Shown here piece by piece: positions 16,078-24,274 of a DNA stretch of 64,000 bases. The stretch's first letter is position 1. Each line of letters begins with the position of its first letter. The stretch is from contig NZ_FOVL01000003.1 in assembly GCF_900115145.1 (NCBI RefSeq), positions 157,283-221,282 on the forward strand, in the 5' to 3' direction. The notes below the pieces were generated by a model. That model ran no database searches, was not told where the DNA came from, and worked only from the letters and a program-made list of their open reading frames with translations. This stretch comes from Salegentibacter flavus. Lineage in GTDB: Bacteria; Bacteroidota; Bacteroidia; Flavobacteriales; Flavobacteriaceae. Both the position numbers and the translations under genes were made by a program.

Positions 16078-17268
16078 ATGAAGACAGCATACATAGTAAA
16101 AGCATACAGAACAGCCGTGGGGAAAGCTCCCCGTGGCGTGTTCAGATTTAAGCGGCCTGATGATCTGGCAGCAGAAACTATAGAATATATGATGAAACAA
16201 TTACCCGATTTTGACAAAACCCGAATCGATGATGTGATTGTTGGAAACGCAATGCCCGAAGCCGAACAAGGTTTAAACGTAGGCCGTTTGATCTCTTTAA
16301 TGAGCCTGGATACCGATAAGGTTCCGGGGATGACGGTTAACCGTTATTGTGCCTCAGGGCTGGAGACCATAGCAATTGCCTCTGCGAAGATCCAAAGCGG
16401 AATGGCCGATTGTATTATCGCCGGTGGTGCCGAAAGTATGAGCTATATCCCAATGGGAGGTTACAAACCGGTACCTAATTATAAAACTGCCAAAGAAGGA
16501 AATGAAGATTATTACTGGGGTATGGGACTTACTGCGGAAGCCGTAGCTGAAAAATACAAGGTTTCCCGTGAAGATCAGGATGAATTTGCCTTCAACTCAC
16601 ACCAAAAAGCGCTAAAAGCACAGGAAGAAAACCGATTTCAGGATCAAATAGTTCCCATTGACGTTGAAGAAACTTTTGTTGGGAAAGATGGTAAGAAACA
16701 AACTAAATCTTATACTGTAACCAAAGATGAAGGTCCCAGAGCCGATACTTCCAAGGAAGTTTTAGGGAAACTAAGACCTGTTTTTGCCGAAGGTGGAAGC
16801 GTAACTGCAGGTAACTCTTCACAAATGAGCGATGGCGCTGCCTTTGTAATGGTAATGAGTGAAGAAATGGTAAAGGAATTCAATCTGGAACCTATCGCCC
16901 GACTGGTTAGTTATACTCCTGTTGGAGTTCCGCCAAGAATAATGGGAATCGGGCCAGTAGAAGCAATTCCGAAAGCATTAAAACAAGCCGGATTAAAACA
17001 AGATGACATGCAGCTCATTGAACTTAATGAAGCTTTTGCATCACAATCCCTGGCAGTAATCAGGGAACTGGGCTTAGATCCTGACAAGGTTAACCCTAAC
17101 GGAGGTGCAATTTCTATGGGGCACCCGCTGGGTTGTACCGGAGCAAAACTTTCGGTGCAAATCTTTGATGAAATGCGCAAACGCAACTTGAAAGACAAAT
17201 ACGCCATGGTGACAATGTGTGTTGGAACCGGACAGGGAGCTGCGGGCATATACGAAATCTTGTCATAG
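16078..17268 (+). CDS. fadA: Acetyl-CoA C-acyltransferase (3-ketoacyl-CoA thiolase)
   Basis: Last step of the beta-oxidation cycle: cleaves 3-ketoacyl-CoA with CoA to release acetyl-CoA. The 396-residue chain has the complete thiolase catalytic set: nucleophile Cys91 in NRYCASGLE, His349 in SMGHPLGCTGA and the second Cys381 in VTMCVGTGQGAAG. The mid-chain AEGGSVTAGNSSQMSDGAA motif is also typical. It follows fadN by 101 bases and precedes fadE by 132 bases; both spacers are unusually long for one operon and can fold. A degradative thiolase is favoured over a biosynthetic one by the gene context. Confidence 0.95.
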   Translation: MKTAYIVKAYRTAVGKAPRGVFRFKRPDDLAAETIEYMMKQLPDFDKTRIDDVIVGNAMPEAEQGLNVGRLISLMSLDTDKVPGMTVNRYCASGLETIAIASAKIQSGMADCIIAGGAESMSYIPMGGYKPVPNYKTAKEGNEDYYWGMGLTAEAVAEKYKVSREDQDEFAFNSHQKALKAQEENRFQDQIVPIDVEETFVGKDGKKQTKSYTVTKDEGPRADTSKEVLGKLRPVFAEGGSVTAGNSSQMSDGAAFVMVMSEEMVKEFNLEPIARLVSYTPVGVPPRIMGIGPVEAIPKALKQAGLKQDDMQLIELNEAFASQSLAVIRELGLDPDKVNPNGGAISMGHPLGCTGAKLSVQIFDEMRKRNLKDKYAMVTMCVGTGQGAAGIYEILS

Positions 17269-17362
17269 AAAAAAGAAGAGAGATAGAAGAGTTTCAAAAA
17301 ATGACAATGGGTTTCAAAATGGCTTATAATGTCTATTTTCTTTCTTCTCTTTTCTCTATTCT
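17268..17362. repeat. Purine/pyrimidine imperfect hairpin in fadA-fadE spacer
   Basis: An A/G-rich run just after the fadA stop (TAGAAAAAAGAAGAGAGATAGA) is nearly complementary to a T/C-rich run near 17331-17362, forming an imperfect stem around a loop that carries the direct repeat GTTTCAAAA twice (near 17292 and 17311). No T-run follows. It may tune the fadA:fadE transcript ratio. Confidence 0.45.
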
Positions 17363-17400
17363 AATCCAAAAGCAAAAAATTAAAATAACAATACCAAACA

Positions 17401-19215
17401 ATGGAAACAACAGAAAATAAAAAAGAACTTCTGCGCGGTGGGCAATTCCTGGTTAAGGAGACCAAGGCAGAAGACATATTTACCCCGGAAGATTTTTCGG
17501 AAGAGCAAAAAATGATGCGCGATTCGGTTAAGGAATTTGTAGATCGCGAGATCTGGCCGAAAAAAGATGAATTTGAAAATAAAAATTACGCGCTTACCGA
17601 AGAAGTAATGCAAAAAGCCGGGGAACTTGGTTTCCTTGGAGTAGCAGTACCGGAAGAATATGATGGCCTTGGAATGGGCTTCGTTTCTACTATGTTGGTT
17701 TGCGATTATATTTCGGGAGCCACAGGTTCTATTGCTACTGCTTTTGGTGCGCACACGGGGATTGGCACTTTGCCAATTCTACTTTATGGAACCGAAGAGC
17801 AACGAAAGAAATATGTTCCGAAGTTATCTACGGGAGAATGGTTTGGTGCCTATTGTTTAACAGAACCCGGTGCAGGAAGTGACGCCAACTCAGGGAAAAC
17901 AAAAGCTGAGCTTACCGAGGACGGCAAACATTACAAGATAAACGGGCAGAAGATGTGGATCTCCAATGCGGGCTTTGCAGATGTGTTTATCGTATTTGCT
18001 CGAATTGAGGATGATAAGTACATTACCGGTTTCATCGTAGAATACGATAAGGAAAATCCAAATGGAATTACCTTTGGCGAAGAAGAGAAAAAACTCGGAA
18101 TTCACTCCTCCTCTACCCGACAGGTATTTTTCAACGATACAACAATTCCTGCCGAAAATATGCTATCCGAGCGTGGAAACGGATTTAAAATAGCGATGAA
18201 TGCGTTGAATGTTGGTAGAATTAAATTGGCTTCAGCAACTCTGGATGCTCAAAGAAGGGTGACCGATGTAGCTATAAAATATGCCAATGACAGGGTTCAA
18301 TTTAAGACGCCAATTGCGAAATTCGGAGCTATCAAACTAAAATTAGCAGAGATGGCCACTTCCGCCTGGGTTGGAGAAGCTGCCACCTACCGAGCTGCGA
18401 AGATGATAGAAAACAGGATCAGCCTACGCATGGAAAATGGGGAATCCCACGCCGATGCTGAATTAAAAACTTTTGAAGAGTACGCTATAGAATGTTCTAT
18501 CCTGAAGGTTGCTTGTTCAGAAGATATTCAGAATTGCAGCGACGAGGGTATACAGATATTTGGAGGTATGGGCTTTTCGGCCGATACACCTATGGAATCC
18601 GCCTGGAGAGATGCCAGGATCGCAAGGATCTACGAAGGCACCAATGAGATCAACCGAATGCTGGCCGTGGGAATGTTGATTAAAAAAGCGATGAAAGGCC
18701 ACGTAGACCTTCTTGGACCAGCCCAGGCTGTCGGCGATGAACTAACAGGAATTCCTTCTATGGACAAACCTGATTATTCAGAATTGTTTGCAGAAGAAAA
18801 GGAAATGGTTAAAAAACTTAAAAAAGTATTTCTTATGGTTGCCGGAAGTGCTGTTCAAAAATTTGGGGAAGACCTCGAAGAACATCAGCAATTGCTTTTG
18901 GCGGCTTCTGATATCCTGATAGAAACCTATATGGCCGAATCAGGAATTCTTAGAGCAGAGAAAAATGCAAAGCGCTTTGGAGAAGATCAGCAAAAGGAAC
19001 AGATCCAAATGGCGAAGCTCTACCTCTACCACGCAGTAGATACTGTTAACCAAAAAGCCAAAGAAGGTATCGCCTCTTTCGCAGAGGGAGATGAACAACG
19101 AATGATGCTTATGGGCCTTAAACGCTTCACCAAATATGAAAATATGCCAAATATTGTGGAGCTTAGAAATAGCATCGCAGAAAAACTGACTTCAGAAAAC
19201 AAGTATATGTTCTAA
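17401..19215 (+). CDS. fadE: Acyl-CoA dehydrogenase, long C-terminal extension (FadE type)
   Basis: FAD enzyme for the first oxidation of acyl-CoA to trans-2-enoyl-CoA, passing electrons to ETF. The classical acyl-CoA dehydrogenase core covers about residues 30-420: the signature GAYCLTEPGAGSDAN and the WISNAGFADVFIVFARI segment in the N-terminal half, then QIFGGMGFSADTPMESAWRD and the catalytic-base region IARIYEGTNEINRML. A further helical extension of about 170 residues follows, as in VLCAD and Bacillus FadE, giving 604 residues in all. Last gene of the marR-fadN-fadA-fadE run, closed by a terminator at 19236. Substrate range (long chain) is inferred from the extension. Confidence 0.94.
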   Translation: METTENKKELLRGGQFLVKETKAEDIFTPEDFSEEQKMMRDSVKEFVDREIWPKKDEFENKNYALTEEVMQKAGELGFLGVAVPEEYDGLGMGFVSTMLVCDYISGATGSIATAFGAHTGIGTLPILLYGTEEQRKKYVPKLSTGEWFGAYCLTEPGAGSDANSGKTKAELTEDGKHYKINGQKMWISNAGFADVFIVFARIEDDKYITGFIVEYDKENPNGITFGEEEKKLGIHSSSTRQVFFNDTTIPAENMLSERGNGFKIAMNALNVGRIKLASATLDAQRRVTDVAIKYANDRVQFKTPIAKFGAIKLKLAEMATSAWVGEAATYRAAKMIENRISLRMENGESHADAELKTFEEYAIECSILKVACSEDIQNCSDEGIQIFGGMGFSADTPMESAWRDARIARIYEGTNEINRMLAVGMLIKKAMKGHVDLLGPAQAVGDELTGIPSMDKPDYSELFAEEKEMVKKLKKVFLMVAGSAVQKFGEDLEEHQQLLLAASDILIETYMAESGILRAEKNAKRFGEDQQKEQIQMAKLYLYHAVDTVNQKAKEGIASFAEGDEQRMMLMGLKRFTKYENMPNIVELRNSIAEKLTSENKYMF

Positions 19216-19235
19216 ATTTCAATTAAATCTGTTTT

Positions 19236-19266
19236 AAAAAGGCCGTCAAATTTAGACGGTCTTTTT
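19236..19266 (+). terminator. Terminator of the fad operon
   Basis: A 12-bp stem with one G-U wobble (AAAAAGGCCGTC with GACGGTCTTTTT), 7-nt loop and a T-run, 20 bases past the fadE stop. Confidence 0.9.
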
Positions 19267-19326
19267 TATTGCTTATTTTTAAAGTTATTGCTGATAAAAA
19301 TTCCGGGGATATTCAAAAAATAAGGT

Positions 19327-19509
19327 ATGAAAAACAGTCTAACATTGGTATCCTTTCTTCTTTTCTGTTTCTTACTTCATGAAACTCCTTCATTTGCCTA
19401 CCAGAAGCAGGATTCTACTGTTGTTGAAAGTGAACTTCCACCGGAAGAGAAAATAGATGAACCTGAATCTTCCAATTACATCTTGCTGGCAATAGTAATC
19501 CCACGTTGA
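19327..19509 (+). CDS. Short secreted or membrane-anchored peptide, unknown
   Basis: A 60-residue reading frame with a convincing N-terminal signal (MKNSLTLVSFLLFCFLLHET, cleavage near FAYQ), an acidic proline-rich stretch (ESELPPEEKIDEPES) and a hydrophobic end (NYILLAIVIPR). No family is recognised. It stands alone between the fad terminator and the GH15 gene, whose shared hairpin at 19559 closes it. The hydrophobic tail ends abruptly after nine residues, so it may be the surviving front of a longer protein with a single membrane span that met an early stop. A real small gene is somewhat more likely than chance because of the signal peptide. Confidence 0.5.
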   Translation: MKNSLTLVSFLLFCFLLHETPSFAYQKQDSTVVESELPPEEKIDEPESSNYILLAIVIPR

Positions 19510-19558
19510 ACTAAAAGAACCTAAATTTAATGGGGATACAGATGAACCGCCTAGAAAA

Positions 19559-19605
19559 ACTTAAACCTGGAACCAATGCATTTCGTTCCAGGTTTAAGTC
19601 TCTTT
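19559..19605. terminator. Bidirectional terminator between small peptide and GH15 gene
   Basis: A perfect 15-bp stem (ACTTAAACCTGGAAC with GTTCCAGGTTTAAGT) and an 11-nt loop. Read on the minus strand it is followed by a run of T after the GH15 stop; on the plus strand a weaker T-rich tail follows. Confidence 0.85.
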
Positions 19606-19619
19606 AATAATTGAAAGAT

Positions 19620-21419
19620 TTAAAAATCGCTTAACCAGCTTTCTTCAGCACTAATTCCTTTGCTAAAATTAGCTGCTGTCTCAATAAGAGCTAAATGAGA
19701 ATAAGCCTGAGGAAAATTACCGAGTAATCTTTTTGTTTTAAAATCTATATCCTCGCTAAAAAGTCCCAAATGATTACTATAACTAAGCAATTGATCAAAT
19801 AGTCTTTTCGATTTTTCTCTCTGGCCTATTTTAAATAAACTGTCTATCAACCAAAAGGTACAAATAGTAAATGACGATGAGGGTTCTCCAAAATCATCTT
19901 TATTCTTATACCGATACATTAAACCGTCTTTACAGAGTTCTCTTTCTGTAGCCTCCACCGTTTTTATAAACCGTGGATCTTTCGCTTCTATAAAACCGTA
20001 GGATTCCATCAGTAAGGTAGAAGCGTCCAGATCTGTTGAGCCATAGGACTGGGTATAAGCCTGAATTTCTTCATTCCAACCATTGTTATAGATATCGGTA
20101 TAAATCTCTGCCCTGAGACTCTTCCATCTGGTATCGTTAATACCCATTCGCAGCACTTCTCCTATTTTTATTGCCCGGTCTACTGCTACCCAACAAAGCA
20201 ATTTTGAGAACACAAAATGTCGGTCTTCGGTACGCAATTCCCAGATTCCCTTATCGGGTTGTTGCCAGTGCTCTTCCACGATGTTCACAATACCACGTAC
20301 TATCGTCCAGAGTTCTTCAGAATTTTCCAGAGAGGTCTCAAACTGAAGATACTGCTGGTAGATCACCTCCATTAAAATTCCGTAGATATCATTTTGCTTC
20401 TGAATGTAGGCCGCATTCCCCGTACGAACCGGCTGAGAGTTCTTATACCCCTTTAAATGGTCCAGGATATGTTCGGTGAGCTCCTTCTCCCCGTTAATGC
20501 CATACATTATCTGGATCTTTTCATCTTTGTTGGGGATAATATCAATTATAAACTGAAGAAATTCTTGTGCCGACTCCATATGACCTAAACCAGCCATTAC
20601 TTTAATTACCATAGAGGAATCCCGAATCCAGCAAAAACGATAGTCCCAGTTTCGCTCCTCTCCTATGGTCTCCGGAAGTGAAGTGGTAGCAGCTGCCAGA
20701 ACTGCCCCCGATTTTTTATAGGTCAGAGCCTTTAAAACAAGGGCACTGCGCATAATTTCTTCGGAATAATGTGTATACCTGGCCGTTTTAGAACTCCAGT
20801 TCATCCAGTAGGTCTTGGTGCGCTGAAATTTAAGATAAGCCCTGTCCAGATTCTGCGGAATAAGTTTCTCGTGATAACCAACCAGGCAATAAGCATTTTG
20901 GGTTAAAGTGAGCATATTTTGCTCCTCAATATCTTTCAGTTCAAAATTGGAATAAAAAAACAGAGAATCATATTTACCTTCTTTGGTAAAACTTTTTAAA
21001 TAACCTCCTTTATTCTCGGTATGAGTCTTTTCCCGGGCAAAATCCAGTTTAGGATCATATTTTATTCTGAATTCAGGCTTTCCTTTTAACAGGCGAAAAA
21101 ATCTGATAATATCTGGCGGAGCATAATAAGAACCGTCTTCCCTGGGGTAGCGTGGCATAAAATCTATGAGCTGAAACGCATCAGTGCCATTATCGAAAAC
21201 TGAACTAAGGATATTGGTTTCCCAAAGATATTCCTGCTCAATATTATAATCCTCAGAAACAAGAATTTCAAAATTTCCTCCTTTCTCTTCATCCAGCAGT
21301 TTGGCGAACACTCCGGCAGAGTCAAAATTTGGTAGGCAACACCAATCCAGGGATCCCGTCTTAGATACCAGGGCTGCACTTTTACAATTTCCTATAATTC
21401 CGTAATCTAAATTATCCAT
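19620..21419 (-). CDS. Glycoside hydrolase family 15 protein (trehalase/glucoamylase-like)
   Basis: A 599-residue GH15 protein. The N-terminal beta domain begins with GIIGNCKSAALVSKTGSLDW and the catalytic (alpha/alpha)6 barrel carries ETIGEERNWDYRFCWIRDSS and, late in the chain, the FTICTFWLIDSLFKIGQREK segment. GH15 proteins of this length include glucoamylases, glucodextranases and bacterial trehalases. The gene is divergent from a trehalose-6-phosphate synthase/phosphatase fusion across a 96-base spacer, so trehalose breakdown or a trehalose-linked glucan role is the best inference. No signal peptide is seen, so it is probably cytoplasmic. Substrate is not proven by sequence. Confidence 0.85.
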   Translation of the reverse strand: MDNLDYGIIGNCKSAALVSKTGSLDWCCLPNFDSAGVFAKLLDEEKGGNFEILVSEDYNIEQEYLWETNILSSVFDNGTDAFQLIDFMPRYPREDGSYYAPPDIIRFFRLLKGKPEFRIKYDPKLDFAREKTHTENKGGYLKSFTKEGKYDSLFFYSNFELKDIEEQNMLTLTQNAYCLVGYHEKLIPQNLDRAYLKFQRTKTYWMNWSSKTARYTHYSEEIMRSALVLKALTYKKSGAVLAAATTSLPETIGEERNWDYRFCWIRDSSMVIKVMAGLGHMESAQEFLQFIIDIIPNKDEKIQIMYGINGEKELTEHILDHLKGYKNSQPVRTGNAAYIQKQNDIYGILMEVIYQQYLQFETSLENSEELWTIVRGIVNIVEEHWQQPDKGIWELRTEDRHFVFSKLLCWVAVDRAIKIGEVLRMGINDTRWKSLRAEIYTDIYNNGWNEEIQAYTQSYGSTDLDASTLLMESYGFIEAKDPRFIKTVEATERELCKDGLMYRYKNKDDFGEPSSSFTICTFWLIDSLFKIGQREKSKRLFDQLLSYSNHLGLFSEDIDFKTKRLLGNFPQAYSHLALIETAANFSKGISAEESWLSDF

Positions 21420-21515
21420 ATAATCCTAAAGTTCTTTTAAAAGGATGGTTGTGTGCTTTGATTTTCGGAAATTTAATAAAAATCAATTCCGCAGCAACAG
21501 CATTCACATATAATT

Positions 21516-23729
21516 ATGAGTAAAACCATCATCATATCCAACCGATTACCATTACAAATAAGCATTGAAGATAATAATCTTGAAGTAACCCCAAGCGTAG
21601 GAGGACTGGCCACCGGCCTGAAATCCTTCCACCGTGATGGCGACAGCATCTGGATAGGCTGGACCGGACTTACCGAAGAGGAAATCCCTGAAAGCCTTGC
21701 TCAGGATGTTAAGAAAAGGGCCTTGGAGGAAGCCTGTGTTTCAGTAAATCTCACAGCTGAAGAAATAGAAGGCTTTTATTATGGTTTTAGTAACAGAACC
21801 ATCTGGCCGCTTTTTCATTATTTTATGGAATATACCGAAGCTGAACTAAGCTTCTGGGAGATCTACAAAAAGGTTAATCAGAAATATGCCAATGAAGTCT
21901 TGAAGCATTACCAGGAAGGTGACCAGATTTGGGTGCACGATTATCAACTCTTGCTGGTACCTAATATGATTAGGGAAAAAGCCCCTGAAGCAATTATTGG
22001 TTTTTTTAACCATATCCCCTTTCCTTCCTACGAAGTTTTCAGAACACTTCCCTGGCGGGAAGAGGTTTTGGAGGGTGTTCTTGGTGCAGACCTCATTGGA
22101 TTTCACACCTATGATTATGAACGCCATTTTTTAAGTTCGGTCAGTAGAATCTTAAGGTTGCAGGTAGATTTTAATGAGGTAACCCTGCCGAATAGAATTG
22201 TAAAGGTAGATTCTTTTCCTATGGGTATAGATTACGAAAAATTTGAACAGGCAGCCCTAAACCATTTTAAGAATACTTCCGAAGAACAATCAGATCTGCA
22301 AAACAGGCTGGATCATCACCTTAAAACAACTCCCGAGGCTAAATTGATCCTGAGTATCGACAGGCTCGATTATACTAAAGGAATTGCCAACAGGATAAGA
22401 GCCTTTGAATACTTTCTGGATAGAAATCCGGAATATGTAGAGAAGGTCCGGTTAGTGATGCTGGCGGTTCCCTCCCGCTCCAATGTTCCGCAATATCAGC
22501 GACTGAAACGCGAGATTGATGAACTTGTGGGCCGTATCAACGGAAAATTCTCTACGGTAAACTGGACTCCTATCTGGTATTTTTATCGCTCTATGCCGTT
22601 TGAAAATCTGATAGACCTTTATACCTCCTGTGATGTGGCTTTACTCACCCCAATTCGGGATGGAATGAATCTGGTGGCCAAAGAATTTATTGCCACCCGC
22701 ACGTATCATACGGGAGTACTTATTTTAAGTGAAATGGCCGGCGCATCCCACGAAATGAATGAAGCAATATTAATCAACCCGAACAATTTCGAACAAATCT
22801 CTTCTGCATTAAAACAAGCTTTGGAAATGCCGAAGGAAGAACAGATACAACGCAATAAAATGCTTCAGAAAAGACTGAAGCGATATAGCGTAGAAAAGTG
22901 GGCCAATGATTTTATAAAAGCTCTTAAAAACACTAAAGATAACAGGAACGACTCCCAATCCATAAAGATATCTACCAAAGTATCTTCTGAGATATTAGAT
23001 ACTTATAAAAATGCGAAACGTCGCATTCTCTTCCTGGATTATGATGGCACCCTGGTAAATTACACCGATAAACCTGAAAATGCCAAACCAGATAAAGAGT
23101 TGATTGAGTTAATTTCAAAATTGAACAGTGGTAACAAAACTGATGTTGTCCTAATAAGCGGAAGAGACAAACACACCCTTGGTTACTGGTGGGCGAAAAC
23201 CAGCGTAGAACTCATCTCTGAACACGGCGTTTGGATAAGGAAACAAAACAGCGAATGGGAGCTTTCAGAAAATATAAAAAACGACTGGATGGAAGCTGTG
23301 CGCCCGGTAATAGAAAACTTTGTAGACCGCACCCCTGGAACTTTTATTGAAGACAAGAATTATTCTCTTGCCTGGCATTACCGTAAAGCCGATCCGGAGC
23401 TGGGGGAAATGAGAGCCAACGAACTCTCCAGTGTTTTAAAGGAGCTCATCTCTAATCATGGGCTTAGCGTTCTTGAAGGAAATAAGGTTCTCGAAATTAA
23501 AAGCAGCGATGTGAGTAAAGGCAAGGCGGCCGGCAAAAAACTTGTTGGGGAAGACTATGATTTCATATTTGCTATTGGCGATGATTGGACCGATGAATAT
23601 CTTTTCAGGGAACTACCGGAAGATGCCTATACCGTAAAAGTGGGAATCAAAAATACCAGTGCCCAGTATTATGTGGAAGACACCAAAAATGTTAGAGAGA
23701 TCCTTAAATTATTTGCTGATCATACTTAA
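21516..23729 (+). CDS. Bifunctional trehalose-6-phosphate synthase / phosphatase
   Basis: Makes trehalose from UDP-glucose and glucose-6-phosphate in two steps on one chain. Residues 1 to about 465 are a GT20 synthase (SNRLPLQI, NHIPFPSYEVFRTLPWREEV, SIDRLDYTKGIANRIRAFE, LLTPIRDGMNLVAKEFIA), and about 500-737 are a HAD-family phosphatase with the nucleophile motif FLDYDGTLVNY near residue 508, a SGRDKHTL segment and the late FAIGDDWTDEYLF. The fusion order OtsA-OtsB is common in Bacteroidota and eukaryotes; E. coli keeps them separate. It is divergent from the GH15 gene. Trehalose here is most likely an osmo- or desiccation protectant, consistent with a marine or saline organism. Confidence 0.95.
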   Translation: MSKTIIISNRLPLQISIEDNNLEVTPSVGGLATGLKSFHRDGDSIWIGWTGLTEEEIPESLAQDVKKRALEEACVSVNLTAEEIEGFYYGFSNRTIWPLFHYFMEYTEAELSFWEIYKKVNQKYANEVLKHYQEGDQIWVHDYQLLLVPNMIREKAPEAIIGFFNHIPFPSYEVFRTLPWREEVLEGVLGADLIGFHTYDYERHFLSSVSRILRLQVDFNEVTLPNRIVKVDSFPMGIDYEKFEQAALNHFKNTSEEQSDLQNRLDHHLKTTPEAKLILSIDRLDYTKGIANRIRAFEYFLDRNPEYVEKVRLVMLAVPSRSNVPQYQRLKREIDELVGRINGKFSTVNWTPIWYFYRSMPFENLIDLYTSCDVALLTPIRDGMNLVAKEFIATRTYHTGVLILSEMAGASHEMNEAILINPNNFEQISSALKQALEMPKEEQIQRNKMLQKRLKRYSVEKWANDFIKALKNTKDNRNDSQSIKISTKVSSEILDTYKNAKRRILFLDYDGTLVNYTDKPENAKPDKELIELISKLNSGNKTDVVLISGRDKHTLGYWWAKTSVELISEHGVWIRKQNSEWELSENIKNDWMEAVRPVIENFVDRTPGTFIEDKNYSLAWHYRKADPELGEMRANELSSVLKELISNHGLSVLEGNKVLEIKSSDVSKGKAAGKKLVGEDYDFIFAIGDDWTDEYLFRELPEDAYTVKVGIKNTSAQYYVEDTKNVREILKLFADHT

Positions 23730-23866
23730 TCCCGTAAGTGTTAAAATCCTTGACATTTGCAAACAAAGTTTATATCAAGCTTAACTCGTAAAATATGGGC
23801 ATAGCTTTAATTTGAAGTAGCTTTACCCTACGAAAAATTATAAATCAAAAATAAAAATTTAGACCC

Positions 23867-24154
23867 ATGAAATCAGGAAAAATGTTATTAGGATTGTTAT
23901 CAGGTGCGGCTGCTGGTGCTGCTATAGGATTGCTTTTCGCCCCTAAAAAAGGTACTGACACCCGTAAAGCGATTACAAAAACTGGAGACGACTATCTGGA
24001 AGGAGCAAGAAAGAATTTCAATGAATTTTCCGATTCTCTAAGCCACAAGGTTGATGCTTTAAAAGCTAAAACCAAAGCTGGTCTTTCCGACTCTAAGAGC
24101 GAAAAAAAAGTTAATGAAGCTAAGGCTGAAATTCACGAGATGAAAGCCAGTTAA
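23867..24154 (+). CDS. YtxH-domain small membrane protein
   Basis: A 95-residue protein with a glycine/alanine-rich N-terminal membrane helix (LLGLLSGAAAGAAIGLLFAP) directly followed by KKGTDTRK, the hallmark of the YtxH/gas-vesicle-like family, and a charged helical tail. Members are general-stress proteins of unknown biochemistry. It follows the trehalose gene but is separated by a 137-base spacer and has its own terminator, so it is probably transcribed alone. Its stress association agrees with the osmoprotection neighbours. Confidence 0.85.
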   Translation: MKSGKMLLGLLSGAAAGAAIGLLFAPKKGTDTRKAITKTGDDYLEGARKNFNEFSDSLSHKVDALKAKTKAGLSDSKSEKKVNEAKAEIHEMKAS

Positions 24155-24178
24155 TTAGGTTTTTTGAACAAAGTATAT

Positions 24179-24210
24179 AAAGCTCCGGTATTCCGGGGCT
24201 TTTTTGTTTT
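24179..24210 (+). terminator. Terminator after YtxH gene
   Basis: A 10-bp stem with one G-U wobble (AAAGCTCCGG with CCGGGGCTTT), a TATT loop and a T-run. Confidence 0.9.
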
Positions 24211-24274
24211 TAAACATAAACTTTTAAAATAGTCTAAACTTTCTGTACTTTAGGGATCTAAATTTATATGTCAT

